A DNA stretch of 64,000 nt from Posidonia oceanica (taxonomy: Eukaryota > Streptophyta > Magnoliopsida > Alismatales > Posidoniaceae): contig JAZBRS010000020.1 of assembly GCA_037176725.1 (NCBI GenBank), positions 100,706,501 through 100,770,500 on the forward strand, written 5' to 3'. Position numbers and translations under genes: made by a program. The notes under the pieces are model-generated. The model ran no database searches. It saw only the letters and a program-made list of their open reading frames with translations, and was not told the origin of the DNA. Below, one piece after another: positions 1-12,573 of this stretch. The first letter of the stretch is position 1. The number at the start of each line of letters is the position of its first letter.

Positions 1-325
1 TTTATTAAGCATAAATTACATAAACATTTTAAAATAATCCAAAAAATTACGACTAAACTTTATGGTGTCGTCGTGTATGTCATTTTCTTGTAATATTGAA
101 AGTATTTGGAGACGCCTTGAAGTAGAATGAACTTTTCCCTATTTTCTTAGGATGAAGGAGTCGGTCACTAAATGTGACAGACCTTAAGTGAACAATTTCA
201 GGCTGCTTGGCAACAGCATAGATACATACTACAGTGATACGCCAAGGCCACTGCAAGAACTAATGATGGAAAAAAAGAAGACAAGAAATGGTTACCATCA
301 GTTGTCATTTTTTGAAACTTAATTA

Positions 326-2300
326 TCAGTTTCTACTGGTTGATCCAATGAAATCTGCCTTACTATCCAACTGGGCCTTGAAGAACCTGAAATGAATCCC
401 TGTGTATATCAAGTTCCAGATCCCACAACTAATCAACGCAACAGTGAGGACCGCTCCAAGGATCCCAAGTCCCCAGTTGATGTACCACATGCTGCTCTGT
501 CTCTTGGGCTTCTTGATCACAAGCCACAAGAAGCACGGGTACACCAACGTGATCGGCAGCGCGACGGCGCCGAGGAGGCCGGCGAGGTCCGGGAGGAACG
601 GAAAGGCGGTGGCTATGAAGAACGTAAGCGCCCCGAAGAAGACACGGAAGGCGGACCGGAGCCATCGTGGGCACGGACGGTTGCGTTTGCTTGTGTATGC
701 CATTTCTAGATTGTCGAAGACCGGCATCGCGAAGATCTGGTACGAGGTGAGGCAGTTGATCACCACAAGTAGAGTCGTCAAGCCTAAGACCGCCTTTGAA
801 ATGTCATGGCTGTGGTATCTGTGAAGTGCTGACAGGAGTCCGCTACGTGGTATCTGTCGACATTGATGAACAAGAACGCATGCATATATACTATTAGAGT
901 CTTCAGACTATTAATTGATAAGTAATCAAGTATTGCTGTACTCATGCTGTGTCATTACTTACCAGGTTACCATAAGACCAATAGCCTAGAATTGCAGTAG
1001 GCAACAGGCAAATCAGGATAAGAGCGTTGGCAACCCTCACCCCTCTCCACATGGGAACGTGGGAGGGGGTCTTCTGACTTGATGGCATTGTTCCCTGGAT
1101 TTCCAATACAAGGTTGTGACCTCTGAAGACGAAAGCTATGAGTCCCAGTGCATTGACGATACTAAGGAACCGGCCGACGTCAGTCTTCCCCTTCCCGGGC
1201 TCGTAGGAGACCCCCGCCGGCCTCCCCTCGGCGACGGACAAGGCCCAGATGAGGGTGCAATAGCTGATGGCCATCACCCCACCGACGAAAGAAACGCCCG
1301 CCATGGCGTGGAGGTTGGGAAGCTGGGCCATGATGACTGCGATGCCCGCGAAGACGAGGTACCATTCGACGCCGGTCAGGTGTCCTGCCGAGCATGACGA
1401 GTCGCATAAGATCTCGTAGAAGATCTTCATGCTGCCTGCGCCCATGATTACAAGGGTAGTGCACGTCCCACCGGAGAGGTACATTATTGGGAACTTCCCC
1501 AGGAGTTTGGCAAATTTTGAACCTGTCATGTCAGTTGAAAATTGAAATCAGTGTATCAGAATTTGTTTGGTATTACCAGTAAACGCATGCAATATAATAA
1601 AGGTGGAATGAATTGCGTAAAACAAGTTTCTGGTGAAAAACAAGGTACATACCGAAAGCTACGGAGCAGAGATGGAGATATCTGCTGCAGCGAGTTCCAT
1701 GAACGTTGGCTTCATGAAGTCTAGTTAGAATCCATGTAGTGTAGAACTGCCAGAAGAAGAACGCCAAAAAGCACAAGATCCCCCATGTCCTGCAGAACAA
1801 AATTGACATTAATTTTAGTTATTGAATTAGCATAACCTTTGCATCATCTAAAATTAATAACAATGATGTCGTCTAAAATCTCACCATCCAAGTGCGGCGA
1901 AAGCCACAGGGAGCAGCAACGATTGGAACCCAATTCCAGAGCAAAGGGTGTGGAACGCTGCAAAGAACGCGTTCCCTTTTCTGCTCTGGGTCACCGGAAG
2001 CCAGTCTTCGAGTAGATTGTCAGGAGTAGTTACTCGGTTGAAATCCTCCACGTACTCCCGCAAGCTGCTGATGGCGCGCAACACGGGATTGGCGGCGGAG
2101 TCCCCCTCGCACTGCGGGGGCGCCCACGACGTCCGGCTCCTCGGCAGCTCCGGTATGTAAAGGAATGGCGTGCGGGAGACGGGAAGAGACGAGGAGTACC
2201 CGAGGTTGAAAGGTGGCGCAGCGACTACCTTCGTCATCGGTGGAAGGATGAACTTGGGCTCCTTGGTTTCGTCGGCGAACGGGATCGTCGCCTTGTCCAT
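326..2300 (-). CDS. Lysine/histidine transporter-like 8 (LHT8-like) amino acid transporter, 4 exons
   Basis: Amino acid/auxin permease family (AAAP) proton-coupled transporter, expected in the plasma membrane. Exons on the minus strand: 2300-1885, 1789-1653, 1522-963 and 853-326. All introns are GT-AG; the exon sum is 1641 nt, giving 546 residues and a TGA at 328-326. Seen: a polar N-terminal tail with an IPELP motif, then the family block GNAFFAAFHTLCSGIGFQ, YLSGGTC, VEWYLVFAGI, the conserved MPSSQKTPSHVPMWRGV loop, GYWSYGNL, and a C-terminal block of hydrophobic helices ending near FRFFKAQ. About ten membrane segments are expected from the family. I chose the ATG at 2300 because residues upstream in the open frame (to 2528) do not resemble the family and a TATA-like site lies at 2421-2413. 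A tail of about 14 residues (SKADFIGSTSRN at its end) follows the point where relatives usually stop. Exact substrate is unknown. Confidence 0.9.
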
Positions 2301-2364
2301 CTCTCTCTCTTTCTCTCCTTCTTGTTGTTCTACTACTTCTTCTTCTTCTTCGTTCGTTCGTTCG
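2301..2364. repeat. Microsatellites in the presumed 5' leader
   Basis: Three short simple repeats lie just upstream of the ATG: a CT/GA tract at 2301-2318, a TTC/GAA tract ending near 2351, and CGTT units at about 2350-2364. GA-rich leaders are common in plant genes. Length variation here could affect expression, which is inference. Confidence 0.7.
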
Positions 2365-2412
2365 TGTAGGCCAGTGAATGGTGTAGTTGTCTCTACTAAT
2401 TTCTTGCAGGCC

Positions 2413-2421
2413 TTATATATA
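2413..2421 (-). promoter_or_regulatory. TATA-box candidate for the LHT8-like gene
   Basis: On the minus strand this reads TATATATAA, about 113 nt upstream of the chosen ATG at 2300. Transcription would start near 2385 and give a leader of roughly 85 nt. Position and composition are right for a plant core promoter, but there is no transcript evidence. Confidence 0.45.
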
Positions 2422-2539
2422 TTGAGATTTCTTATATAGGCCATCAACGTCATCTTGATGACGATATACTTCAATTGATTCATCACAGGGGAACGTGTGG
2501 TGCTTGTCGATGTAGATGTCGTCGTCAAAGATGGTGTAC

Positions 2540-4078
2540 CATCAGCGAGAATAAATTGTGGAATACTAGCCGTCCCATGTGGACGAAGATCGATTAATGT
2601 TTTTTTTGGGATTTAGTGACTTGACTGACTTCTGTTTCTGAAATTTTCTTTTTTTTTTTGGAACTAATTTCAGGTTAATTTATAGGGCTATTATTTTGTT
2701 TGTCACTGGTGAGAGTTTGGTCCTCAGCCAATGAGTTGTTGCCAGCCTTACCCGCCAGTTTACATGGGCATAGATATTGCCCCTGTCATCTTTTTGTGGT
2801 GGGTTTGGTATATCTAAAAGATAAAAATACGAAAAATAAAATAAAATTAATTGCTCGCATTTTTTGTGGTGGGTTTGGTATGTCCTCCATGTTCCCCTCT
2901 CAATCTGAACGAAGCCTTAAGAATCTATTTATTTCTCACAGTATCTTTATAAATTTATATTTAATTCTAATATTTACCAAACACTCGTAGAGTATATCAT
3001 AAAACAAGTAATAAATCCATCTAACCACCTGTTTACATTCCTTAGTGAATGAAACATTTGAAACATAATCATCTCATAAAAGTTTTCAATTATTCAATAG
3101 CTTATCCAAAGTTATGCATTCTATGTAATTTTTAGTTTTTACAGTGATTAATTCTTCTAATTTTATCAATTCAATTAGAGATGGCGTAGTCTATGTTACT
3201 GCATGTAAAGAATTCTTAAATTTGTCAATATCTATCATTACAATTTTACCTTGATAAGAAATAATCTATGAATATTTTAAATTTTATTATTTCTAAACTA
3301 TTTAAGAAATATTATATTCTCACTTGTTGTTTCGACTAGTTCGACAATATTTTCTATCTCTAAGAAATATTTTTTCTGGGAGGGATGATGTTGGGATCTC
3401 CGATTTCTCATGCGTAAAGTGGATAACATTGAAATCCAGGTCCCTCATCTACTTCATTTGGAACTCCTCTCATTTTTGGGATTTTCTTAATTTTGTTGCC
3501 TAGAATTTGGGAAATAAATCTAGCAAAGGATTTTATCATCTTTTGATGAGCACATAATTGATACATATTTTATTTTCTATATTTATCAATTTTTGTATAT
3601 AAATATTGTTATTTAAGAAATTTTTTGTAATTTTTATAGAAACCTGAGAATTTGAGATGAATTAGGAAAAAGAATGAAGAAAGAAGAATAAAAAGCATAT
3701 CTGTCTCGACATGCATCAGATCAAACATACAAAGATTTGAAAAATTAAATAAAAAAAGAAAATATATTTGGATAAATTTAAATTTACCTAAATACAAGTT
3801 CAAAACTACAGTCAATATTTTAATATAGGTTTTCACACTTGTTTGATCTTCAAAGGAGGAGGGAAAAACGATCAAGACCAAACAAAATGGAATTCTAACA
3901 GCTAAGGTGCCTCCTAGGTGACCAATCATCCTTAAGATATTTTTCCGAGAAGACTATGAAGTTGTTTGGGACATTGTAACAATTAGGATTTTTTTTTTGA
4001 ATTTATATTTGTCAGTGGATTTGTTTTCCATCCGGGATTGACCATTGTTTGAGTTATTTGTTTTCCATCCTTGAGATA
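2540..4078. other. AT-rich intergenic DNA with one short direct repeat
   Basis: I see no gene here. The only structure is a perfect 21-bp direct repeat (TTTTTGTGGTGGGTTTGGTA plus T) at 2791-2811 and 2861-2881. The rest is AT-rich with scattered stop codons in every frame. Confidence 0.6.
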
Positions 4079-4086
4079 GCTCCGTG

Positions 4087-7000
4087 TAGAGATGTAATTC
4101 GGACCAGACCGGCCGTGGGCCGTCCGGTCCGGCCCGCAAATCAATCCACCTCAGCCCAGTCCAGGCACTCCATGGGTCGGGCCGGTCCAGGCCTGAACGG
4201 GCATGGGCTAGGCCGGTAACACGACTTGGGCCCGCTGAAATTGTTGCGGGTAGGGCCAGACTGGGCCGACCTACAAAAAAAGAAAAAAAATAAAAAAATT
4301 TAGCCATTACTTAAGTGGGCAACGGCTCCAAAACTTTTGACTATTGGCAACGACTAAATTTTTTTTTTCTTCTCTTCTTTTCTTTCTTTTTCTTCATTAT
4401 TTTTCTATAAATACCTTACCATACCTCTTTATATTTTCACACAACTCACTCTTCTCTCTTATTACAACACTTATAATTCTTCCACTCTCATAATTCTCCC
4501 ACACACCGGACTCCGATCTCCCATCTGCTACTCTGCTGATCTACTCTACTATTCTCTACTACTACAGTACTACTTTGCTGATTTGCTCTACTGTTCTCTG
4601 CTACTATAATGCTACTCTGCTGATCTGCTCGACTCTGCTGAGCTACAAAAATTCTCTACTCTTAATTTCTCCAATTTCTCTACTCCTACTCTCTCCATTT
4701 TTGGGTTTTGGAACTTTTGGGTTAAGTGTTTCATACATTACATCTATTTTTCTTTACTGTTAAATTCTCTACTCATAATTTTCATCTGTTTTTTCATACT
4801 TTACATATTTATAATGGAAAACATAAGAAGCCATGATTATATCCCAACCTAAGAGTTAGACCAGTCTCAACCTGAAGACACCCCTATACAATCCACTGAC
4901 ACAAAAAACCTAGGAAACAGAGTTTATGGGTTTGGAAATATGTTACCTTAGACCCTACAGATGAAAGTAGATGCTATTACAATTATTGTAGTACGGGATA
5001 CACTTGTCCTAGGGGTGGGGGTGTAGGTCACATAACTAGGCATTTACAAAAATGTATAACTGCACGTAATAAAGAAGAAAACACAGATTTAAGGCAATCT
5101 AAATTACACATAAATTCAAGTGGTTTAGTAAATTGGAAATATAATGTAGAAGAAACAAAAGAACGTTTAACAAAATATATAGTACAAGATAAACAACCAT
5201 TTTCATTATCAGAAAATAAAAAATTTGAATCTTGTATACAAGATTGTCTTAATTCACAATTTAAAAATCATTCTAGAAACACTACAAAAAATATTATTTA
5301 TAAAACATTTAAAAAAAGATAAATAAAATATAATGAGAATATTTTTTAGTTTATTATGTAAAGTATCATTAACTTGTGATGTTTGGACAGACCCTAATAA
5401 TTTTCTATATCTATGTTTAACTGCATATTGGATAGACATAGAGTGGAATTTACAAAAAAGATTAATAGCTTTTAGAGTATTTGATCATCCACATACTAGT
5501 AAAGCTATAGCTAATATGTTAGAAGATATTACTAAAGAATTTCACTTATATTATAAAATTAATACATTATCTTTTGATAATGCTTCTAATAATAATGTTT
5601 CCATAGATTTATTAAAAAGAAATATAAAATCAATATTAAATAGTGAATTCTTTCATTGTAGGTGTTGTTGTCACATATTAAATTTAATTGTACAAGATGG
5701 TATAGATTGCATTAGACTTTATATAGAAAGTATAAAAATAGCTATTTTTTTTATTCAAACATCACTTAAAAGATATCAAGAATTTAGACATTTATGTGCA
5801 GAAAATGGTTTAAAATTTAGAAAATTTAAATTAGATATTCAATATAAATGGAACTCAATTTATGATATGTTAAGTCAAGTTTACCTTATAGCTATTTAAT
5901 TACAACATTTTATAATGTAAAATCTAATTATATGTTAAATGATGAAGATTGGCAAAATTATCAAATAATTCATAATTTTTTAGAATATTTTTATAATGCT
6001 ACTAAACAATTATCTGGTCAATATTATCCTACTAGTAATCTAGTTTTAATTAATTTATTTAATATTATAAATATTTTTCAGTAATATAGAGAAGTACCAT
6101 GTTTTGTAAACATTATTCAAGTAATGCAATATAAATGTAATAGTTATTGGAATGATCCTCCAATGTGGGTATGTTTAGCATTAATTATGGATCCTAGGTA
6201 TAGATTTGTTAATTGTATGATACTTATAGATGATATTTTTAATAACATGAATAAAAATAACATAATAGAAGAATTTAATAATAAAATTAAGATTACTTTA
6301 TATACATTATTTGAAGAATATGTTAAAATTTGTGGTGAAGGTAGTTCTAGTGCACATAGATCTAGTACTGTATGATCACATACTAGTAGTAGTAATACTG
6401 GTAGTTTATTTTGGAGTAGATTAAATAAGAAAAAGGGAAAATATGTAAAATCATCAACAAATAATGAATTAGAAAATTATATAGAATGTGAATTTGTATT
6501 TAGTAAATCAGAAATAGATAACTTAGATATATTAAAGTGGTGGTCTAATAACGTAATTAGGTTTCTTATAGTTTCTAGAATTGCTAAAGATTTACTAACG
6601 ATTCCGGCTTCTACTGTGGCATTGGAGTCTGTATTTTCTGCAGGTAAAAGAGTTTTAAGTAATAGGATTATCAGAAAAGTCTGTAGACCGTGTGTTTGAA
6701 GGACTGGTACGATGCAGTTGATTGTTTTCAAGGACTCAACTTAAACAGTGATATTGAAGACGACGAGACGGCATCAATTTCAACGGATACGGGGACCGAA
6801 ACAGACTCTACACATGATTAAGACGTAATTTTTTAAATATTTATGTAAAAAAATTGTAAAGATGTAAAATTTTAAATATCTTATATAATTTTCAATTTTT
6901 TTATGTATATATTAATATTTAATAAAAAAAATTAAATTTTTTTTTTTTTTTTAATAGACCGAACAAACCGATACAGTCTGACCTGATCCAACTATGCACT

Positions 7001-7104
7001 ATAGACTGTACCGAATCAACCAAATACTTGACTAGATCCGACCCGATCTAGCAAATGGCCTGGTCCAATCCGGACCAAGTCCGATCGTACGTTTTACATC
7101 TCTA
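4087..7104 (+). mobile_element. hAT-superfamily DNA transposon, full length, 3018 bp
   Basis: The ends are TAGAGATGTAA at 4087 and its reverse complement ending at 7104, an 11-bp terminal inverted repeat. The element is bounded by perfect 8-bp direct repeats GCTCCGTG (4079-4086 and 7105-7112), which is the hAT target-duplication length. Subterminal DNA at the left end (4090-4260) is GC-rich with GGCC/GGTCC words, and the right end has many GACC words. A CT-rich stretch with repeated CTACTCTGCTGATC-like units occupies about 4500-4640. The interior carries a decayed transposase, so it could only move with enzyme supplied elsewhere. Confidence 0.93.
4814..6821 (+). pseudogene. hAT transposase with BED zinc finger, broken
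   Basis: Cut-and-paste transposase. Pieces in order: a BED-type zinc finger near 4940-5075 (WKYV, then C-x4-C, later H-x4-H and a closing C), the RNase H-like core at 5333-5899 with a CDVWTD motif and FDNASNN (the second catalytic-acid region), a middle part at about 5905-6375 (DPRYRF), and a dimerisation domain at about 6465-6660 containing LTIPASTVALESVFSAGKR. Breaks include a TAA at 4850, a frameshift near 4930, a shift between the 5315 stop and 5333, stops near 5900, 6082 and 6373, and another shift near 6665. An acidic tail may run to the TAA at 6819-6821. Domain identity is firm; the exact original start is not. Confidence 0.88.
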
Positions 7105-7112
7105 GCTCCGTG

Positions 7113-8788
7113 TCATCGTTTCTTTTATTATTTCTGGTATATTTCGAGGGTGGCTATTGGGACAACATAAAGCGTACCTAACACGCATAGCCTCTTGCCA
7201 ATAACCCAAGCCGACGCGTTTGACCGGCGAGTCATCCCTCAAATCGTAGAAGACTTGACGGGATAGAGAAGGAGCCCTCACCAACCCCACAATAAAAGTT
7301 GTTTCTTAATTTCGTCCATGAGTGACATCAACCGTCTGACGTCAGATGACTCATGACCGTATCATGACGTCCTGAATTGTCGTCTTTTATGGGGCCTACG
7401 ACGAGGACCATGGTCCCCTTTTTTTTTTTTTTTTGCGGGTGGTAATCATTGCCACCCAAATGTCCTGTAACATAAGACAACAAAATTTTGTGTATTATAA
7501 TAACAGGATTTTATCATAATTATCATTTTATGATAATTAGTGATGTCATACTGTATTTATATGTTGTCAAATCACGAATCAAGAAAATTTTATCTTCACT
7601 ACGACAAACAAGGGACTCTTTGGCCCATCGAATAGACATTTTGACATAAAGATTGTGTGGCAGACATTTGAAGTGGTATAGGTGCGTAAATAAGTGCTTA
7701 TTACGTGATTATCTAGGAGATTTTTTGTATGTGGAAGCAAAATAGGATCACGAATGCAATGATTCAGTTGGGAAAAATAGATATAGCAGTTAATGCTTAT
7801 AGTAGTATACTTACATGTGATGTATTCATGTTCTTCTGCTTGTGAGGTTTTCTCACATACTTATCAATCATGTACCTCTCCTTCTTGATATCATCGTCCT
7901 CATGTATTCGATGGCTGTATATCCAGGAAATAGATGATAATATTAGAGATGGTGAAGAAAAGGAATTACGCTGTATAAGTATGAAAAGTCAATCAGTAAA
8001 AGGATGAAAAAGCCCACACATAAATAATTTAACAACTTATACGTATGCTTTCTTCAAGCCACCCTGTGTGAAATGACATGTGTCCTCCCGCGGGTTGTAG
8101 TACCAAGTAAGTCGTCAACAACTTATTTCTCTCCCACGTTCCTTTTCATTCTATAATTTTTCTTTCTTTTGGGTATCAAATAAACAAATATATATCTAGA
8201 CTGCTCTATTATGGGAACACATGCCACTTGATATCTACATTTTTTTTTTAATATTATGTTGGGTAGTATTTCAACTTCTACTGGTATTCTTGATACACCG
8301 TTTGCTTTCGGACCATTGGAGTCTTAATTCGGCAGGAAGCTCGGTGTAGTTTGGTCTCGTAGTTTTCTGAGAAGATTTATAGTAAGCTTGATTATGTATT
8401 TACCTTAAGATCGACTTATAATCCTTTTTTTCATAAACTTGGATTGCACGAATGAAACTGTAAGGCCGAATGTCAAAACAAAAAAAAAAAACCACTTTGG
8501 GGGCACAAATACACCCAATCATCTACTTTGTGGGAATGCATAAATATCTTTACATTGAAATATGTTTTGAATCCAAGATGTTTATTAGTAGAGCATCGTG
8601 CGGACATTCGCTACTCTTTAGGAATAGTCGGAGTCTTTGTGGACGTCCGGACCGAACGTCCGCTCATCTCCTGGAAATCTTAAAGCATTAGCGGACAATC
8701 TTAGAAGCGTACAGAACATTTGAAAGACTGTGTATCTCCAACTGAAAGCCAAGAAAACATGCATGATTTTCTTCCCCAATTAAAGATT
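7113..8788. other. Intergenic DNA, nothing recognised
   Basis: No domain-bearing reading frame is visible on either strand. The stretch holds short homopolymer tracts (T-run near 7420, A-run near 8485) and AT-rich DNA. Confidence 0.5.
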
Positions 8789-9235
8789 GAAAGCATATGC
8801 AATCCGCACCCCTCTCCATAAGACCGACCAATAGCCTGCAATTGCAGTTGGAAACATGCAAAGTGCAACGAGAGCATATGCAATCCGCACCCCTCTCCAC
8901 ATGGGAATATGCGAAGGAGTCTTCCTTGTTGATGGCATTAAATATTGTTGCCTGCAACTAGAGATTTTCAAAATTCCAGGTAACAAATTAATTAAGATCA
9001 TACGTTTAGCATCTTTCACGTACATGTATGTGCCCTCTGAAGGCAAAAGCAATGAGTCCCAGCTGACCATTGATGACACCAAGTATCCGGCCCACTTGTG
9101 TCTTACCCTTACCGGGTCGAACCATTGATGACACCAAATAGTCCTCCTTGGCAACTCGGGTATGTAAAGTTACGGCGTCCGCGTCATGGAGACAATTGCC
9201 TTCCCCGCCGGAGTAGAGTGGTCCGTCTCTTCCAT
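8789..9235 (-). pseudogene. Scrambled LHT8-like transporter pseudogene fragment
   Basis: Minus-strand fragments of a paralogue of the gene at 326-2300. From 9235 there is an ATG and a short exon-1 piece containing LYIPELPRRT, interrupted by an in-frame TAA. It then joins directly to exon-3 sequence (about 9120-9025, GKTQVGRI and LIAFAFRGH-like) and, after about 80 bp of unrelated DNA (8945-9025), the TPSHIPMWRGVRIAYA block and FPTAIAGYW. Two direct duplications mark the joins: about 26 bp at 8789 and 8876, and about 17 bp at 9064 and 9121. Exon 2, exon 4 and most of exons 1 and 3 are missing, so no transporter can be made. Confidence 0.85.
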
Positions 9236-11749
9236 GGTCGTGACCGCCGTTGCCACCGCAATTTCTATTGAATGCTCTCCTCCGATCAATTACTCTAAAA
9301 TGTCTCTATATATTCTTCCTTCTTGCATGCATGGCTGATATTTGTAGCCAGTAGTAGAAGTGGCCAAATCCCTTTGGTGCTCTACTTGAATCCTGGCTGC
9401 AGTCTCTGCCCATCAAGTGAAAGAAACGTGCATGGGAATGGTTTTGGACAAAGTGACAGGCTGCTTCCGATTTTGTTCTACAACGGTGGGCTTGAACTAC
9501 GACTGAAGTGTCTCTTCCCCAATTGCCCTCGTGTGTGAACTGCATGTGTCATGTAATTTGGGAAGTAGAACAAGAACTGTGAGCCGCAAAGCATGCACTT
9601 GCTGAAGGTCACTTTTTCCTTTCGATATTTCACTTGTGACAATGATTCATAGCATATGGATCCAGATACTCTTCACTTGTAATTCCATTTTTCACTTACC
9701 CCGAGCTCGTGTTCATTTTCAATATAGGAAGAACGTGTTGATCATACACGTACAATATATACTTATGCAAGTCATAGTTGCTTACTAAAGTCGTACTGTC
9801 CCCTTGATTCTTTTGGTGCAGTAATTAGATCTTCAAATATGAAAATCGTGAATACTTCAGTAAGCATTTCATAGATTGCATTTGGTAACTGATTTTTATA
9901 TTTGAAAAAGTCGGAGGTTTAAACGAACAAACTTCTAGGAGAAGCTGGTATCTCAGAAATATCTATATCCCTCGGTGCGCTACAATCCCAAACGCATCCA
10001 TGCATAGAATCAGTCAGTTGGCTGTATTTTCTCGTTTAGTTCATATTCTCGTTATAAAATGATTCCTACCAGAATCTAGATGTTAGAATCTGAATCAAGC
10101 ATTTATACGCTCATTTTGAGTTAATGATTAAGTCTAGCCAATTTAGCAAAGTTGTAAAGAACACCAAGAATTATATAGCTTATAATTTGACAATCCAAAT
10201 AAAGTTATTGATTGAAACGAAATAGAACCCATTTAGGTCTAGCAGGTTGAAGCCGATCTAGACCTATTTGATGAAGAAGTCAGTTTAGGGTCTGGGTTCT
10301 CAACATTTGTAGACTCATTTGAGCTATTTAGCCATTTTGATTTAAAATCATAATGATTCCTTTTTGATAAAATAATATTTTCATAGAAAAATTTTGTTAT
10401 TTCAATATTTCCACATTCTCACTCCTTTATGGACTTCCGAAGCAACGCAGGTCCAAAACTCCATCTAGGTCCTCTTTCCCTTTCTTTCTATTTTTTTTCC
10501 TTTTCAACAAGCATGTTAACTAATGTCAAAGGATATCTACTTGCACCTCCCTTGTCATCACTGCGTATAATGTAAGTAAAAATTCTTGAAAAACGAACTT
10601 ACATGACCGTACATGTTAACAATTGAATTTTATCATCGGTAAGTTAATACAAAATCATTAATTCCCTATGAGATACTATGATATACAAAAGGTAGAGTTT
10701 ACAATGAACCAACCTGATCTCACTAGAGCCAACTTTTAATCGTCTCTTAGTCTGAAAAATATGATATTTTTGTCACATGTTTAATGTTGACTTTGACCCC
10801 ATTTCAAACCTAACCTGATCATACCTTGACATAGGCCTACTTTTACCATTCTATTTAGAGAAAATTGGTTTTGGCTTGAAACAATCTAACTGCATGATCA
10901 TATAAGAGGTGGATACATATACGAGTTCAATAATCTGTCACTTGTTAACTATATGCATGCATATATATTAGACCTAACAAAAGACTGAGCCAATAGTATC
11001 TTAATTGTCCTTCACACATATGTCATCCCGTGCTTATGTACTGTTTAGAAACGAGTTTTGACAAGTTAGTTGTGCTTGGTAATGATTCTAACATTTACAT
11101 TCTGATGGAAATCATTATTTAGCGAGAATCATTATCAAACGAGAAACAAAGTTAGCTTAATATCAGAAGTTGGTCTCAGCTTATGCTATAAATTTTGATG
11201 GATCAGATTTTTTTTCTTCAAAAACTAGGATGGTTGAGCATTTGTCCAAAAACTTTGTAGAAAATATATAAGCTAAAATTGTTTCAAACATAACCATAGA
11301 ATCCCAAGGAAACAAACATTAGTTCCAAATAGTCTCTGCTATATGCACTTCCTCAAATTTCAATTAATTTCCTTCGAGCTGAAAATCAATATAGAGGCAC
11401 TTTCCTGTGCAAGCTGATGTGATAAGTTTCCTTTAGTAAGCAGTGATTCCAAGAGATACAGAATTACTTGTGTATTTATACTAGTTCACTGATTTGATCA
11501 AATTGATGAATCAAATAAAGCTTCTTTGAATTAGACTAGAAAATATCGAATTACATCAACATCATATAGTATATAGATAGAGATGGTCTGGTCATTTAAC
11601 CGTGAAATTCGTTCATCTTACATAACACCAAAAATTTCAAAACAATTCCAAGTAGTTGTGAATTTGCCTAGCTCACTGTTTTAGTTAAAATGAAAAATCA
11701 TATAAAGCTTCTATGAATTAGACCGTAATTGATCGGATTACCTCAAAAT
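9236..11749. other. AT-rich intergenic DNA, nothing recognised
   Basis: About 2.5 kb with no recognisable coding domain, RNA gene or clear repeat. Short open frames near 9306-9545 show no family features. Confidence 0.5.
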
Positions 11750-11941
11750 TGTTAAATTACCAGTTGTCACCCTTAATAGGCATGATTATGCTATCATTAG
11801 CTTGCATTTATAATAGGAATCACTAGGCTGCCATTAGCATGAATATGATTTCATTCCTTGTATATACTTTTCTATTATGTATATATAAGGGTGAATCCCC
11901 CTTGTAATGAACATAGAAAAATAATACCTGCTTTTCCAACA
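11750..11941 (+). repeat. Probable 5' LTR of the copia element
   Basis: A 192-bp segment starts TGTTAAATTACC and ends CTTTTCCAACA, so it has TG...CA ends, and is followed at once by a primer-binding-like site. It contains ATATATAAGG at about 11880, a plausible TATA region. There is no second LTR to confirm the boundaries. Confidence 0.6.
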
Positions 11942-11956
11942 TGGTATCGAACTAGG
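11942..11956 (+). promoter_or_regulatory. Primer-binding site, initiator-tRNA-Met type
   Basis: TGGTATCGAAC directly follows the LTR. It matches the first seven bases of the usual TGGTATCAGAGC site used by plant copia elements, then diverges. Confidence 0.6.
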
Positions 11957-12573
11957 TTTTCTTTTTTTCTCACCCTCCTCCCTCTTTCCCGTGCCCTTGT
12001 TCGATTCCCCTCTCTACTGCTCCACCTCTCTCACACTCCTATGTTGGCATAGCCTCCTCCTCCTCCTCCTCCTTGTTATTCCATGCAATGGTGTGGTCAA
12101 CACTCTCACACTCCTGCCACGAGCAAAACACCAACGTCATCCCTGTTGCCACGATCACCTCCTCCTACTCCTCCTGTCGGGCACACTTGCATATCAACAC
12201 AGCGGCACAACCTACTCCTCCTCCTATTGGGCACAACACCGGCAGCACAACCTCCTCCTCTCGCCACCTCCTCGTCGACCTTTGCTGATAGTTCCTCTTC
12301 GGGTCTCGTTGGACTCCTTGTCGACCTTCGCCATCAGTGCCTCGCCAGGTCTCATTGGCCTCTTCCGCATGTTCTCCTGACTGTGCCTCGCCGGCATCTT
12401 CTGTGCCCTATACTAATTGTGTTGCACCTTGCCGTTTCCTCCAGAGGCAGATCTTGCCTCCTTGTTGCTTTCGTGAAGACTAAGCAGAAAGGGCTATGTT
12501 CATCTCCTTTTCCTCTTCATCTGCCATTGGCGTTGCCTTATTGCTTTACTTCCATCTGCCTCTATTGATCACC

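Noticed and set aside
2301..2528. N-terminal extension of the transporter reading frame to 2528
   Set aside because: The 76 added residues are low-complexity Thr/Ser and Glu-rich, overlap the TATA-like site and 5' leader repeats, and match nothing in the family.
11858..12573. Open frames before the copia gag
   Set aside because: Pyrimidine-rich leader; the frames are Leu/Pro/Ser-rich, overlap one another and lack domains.
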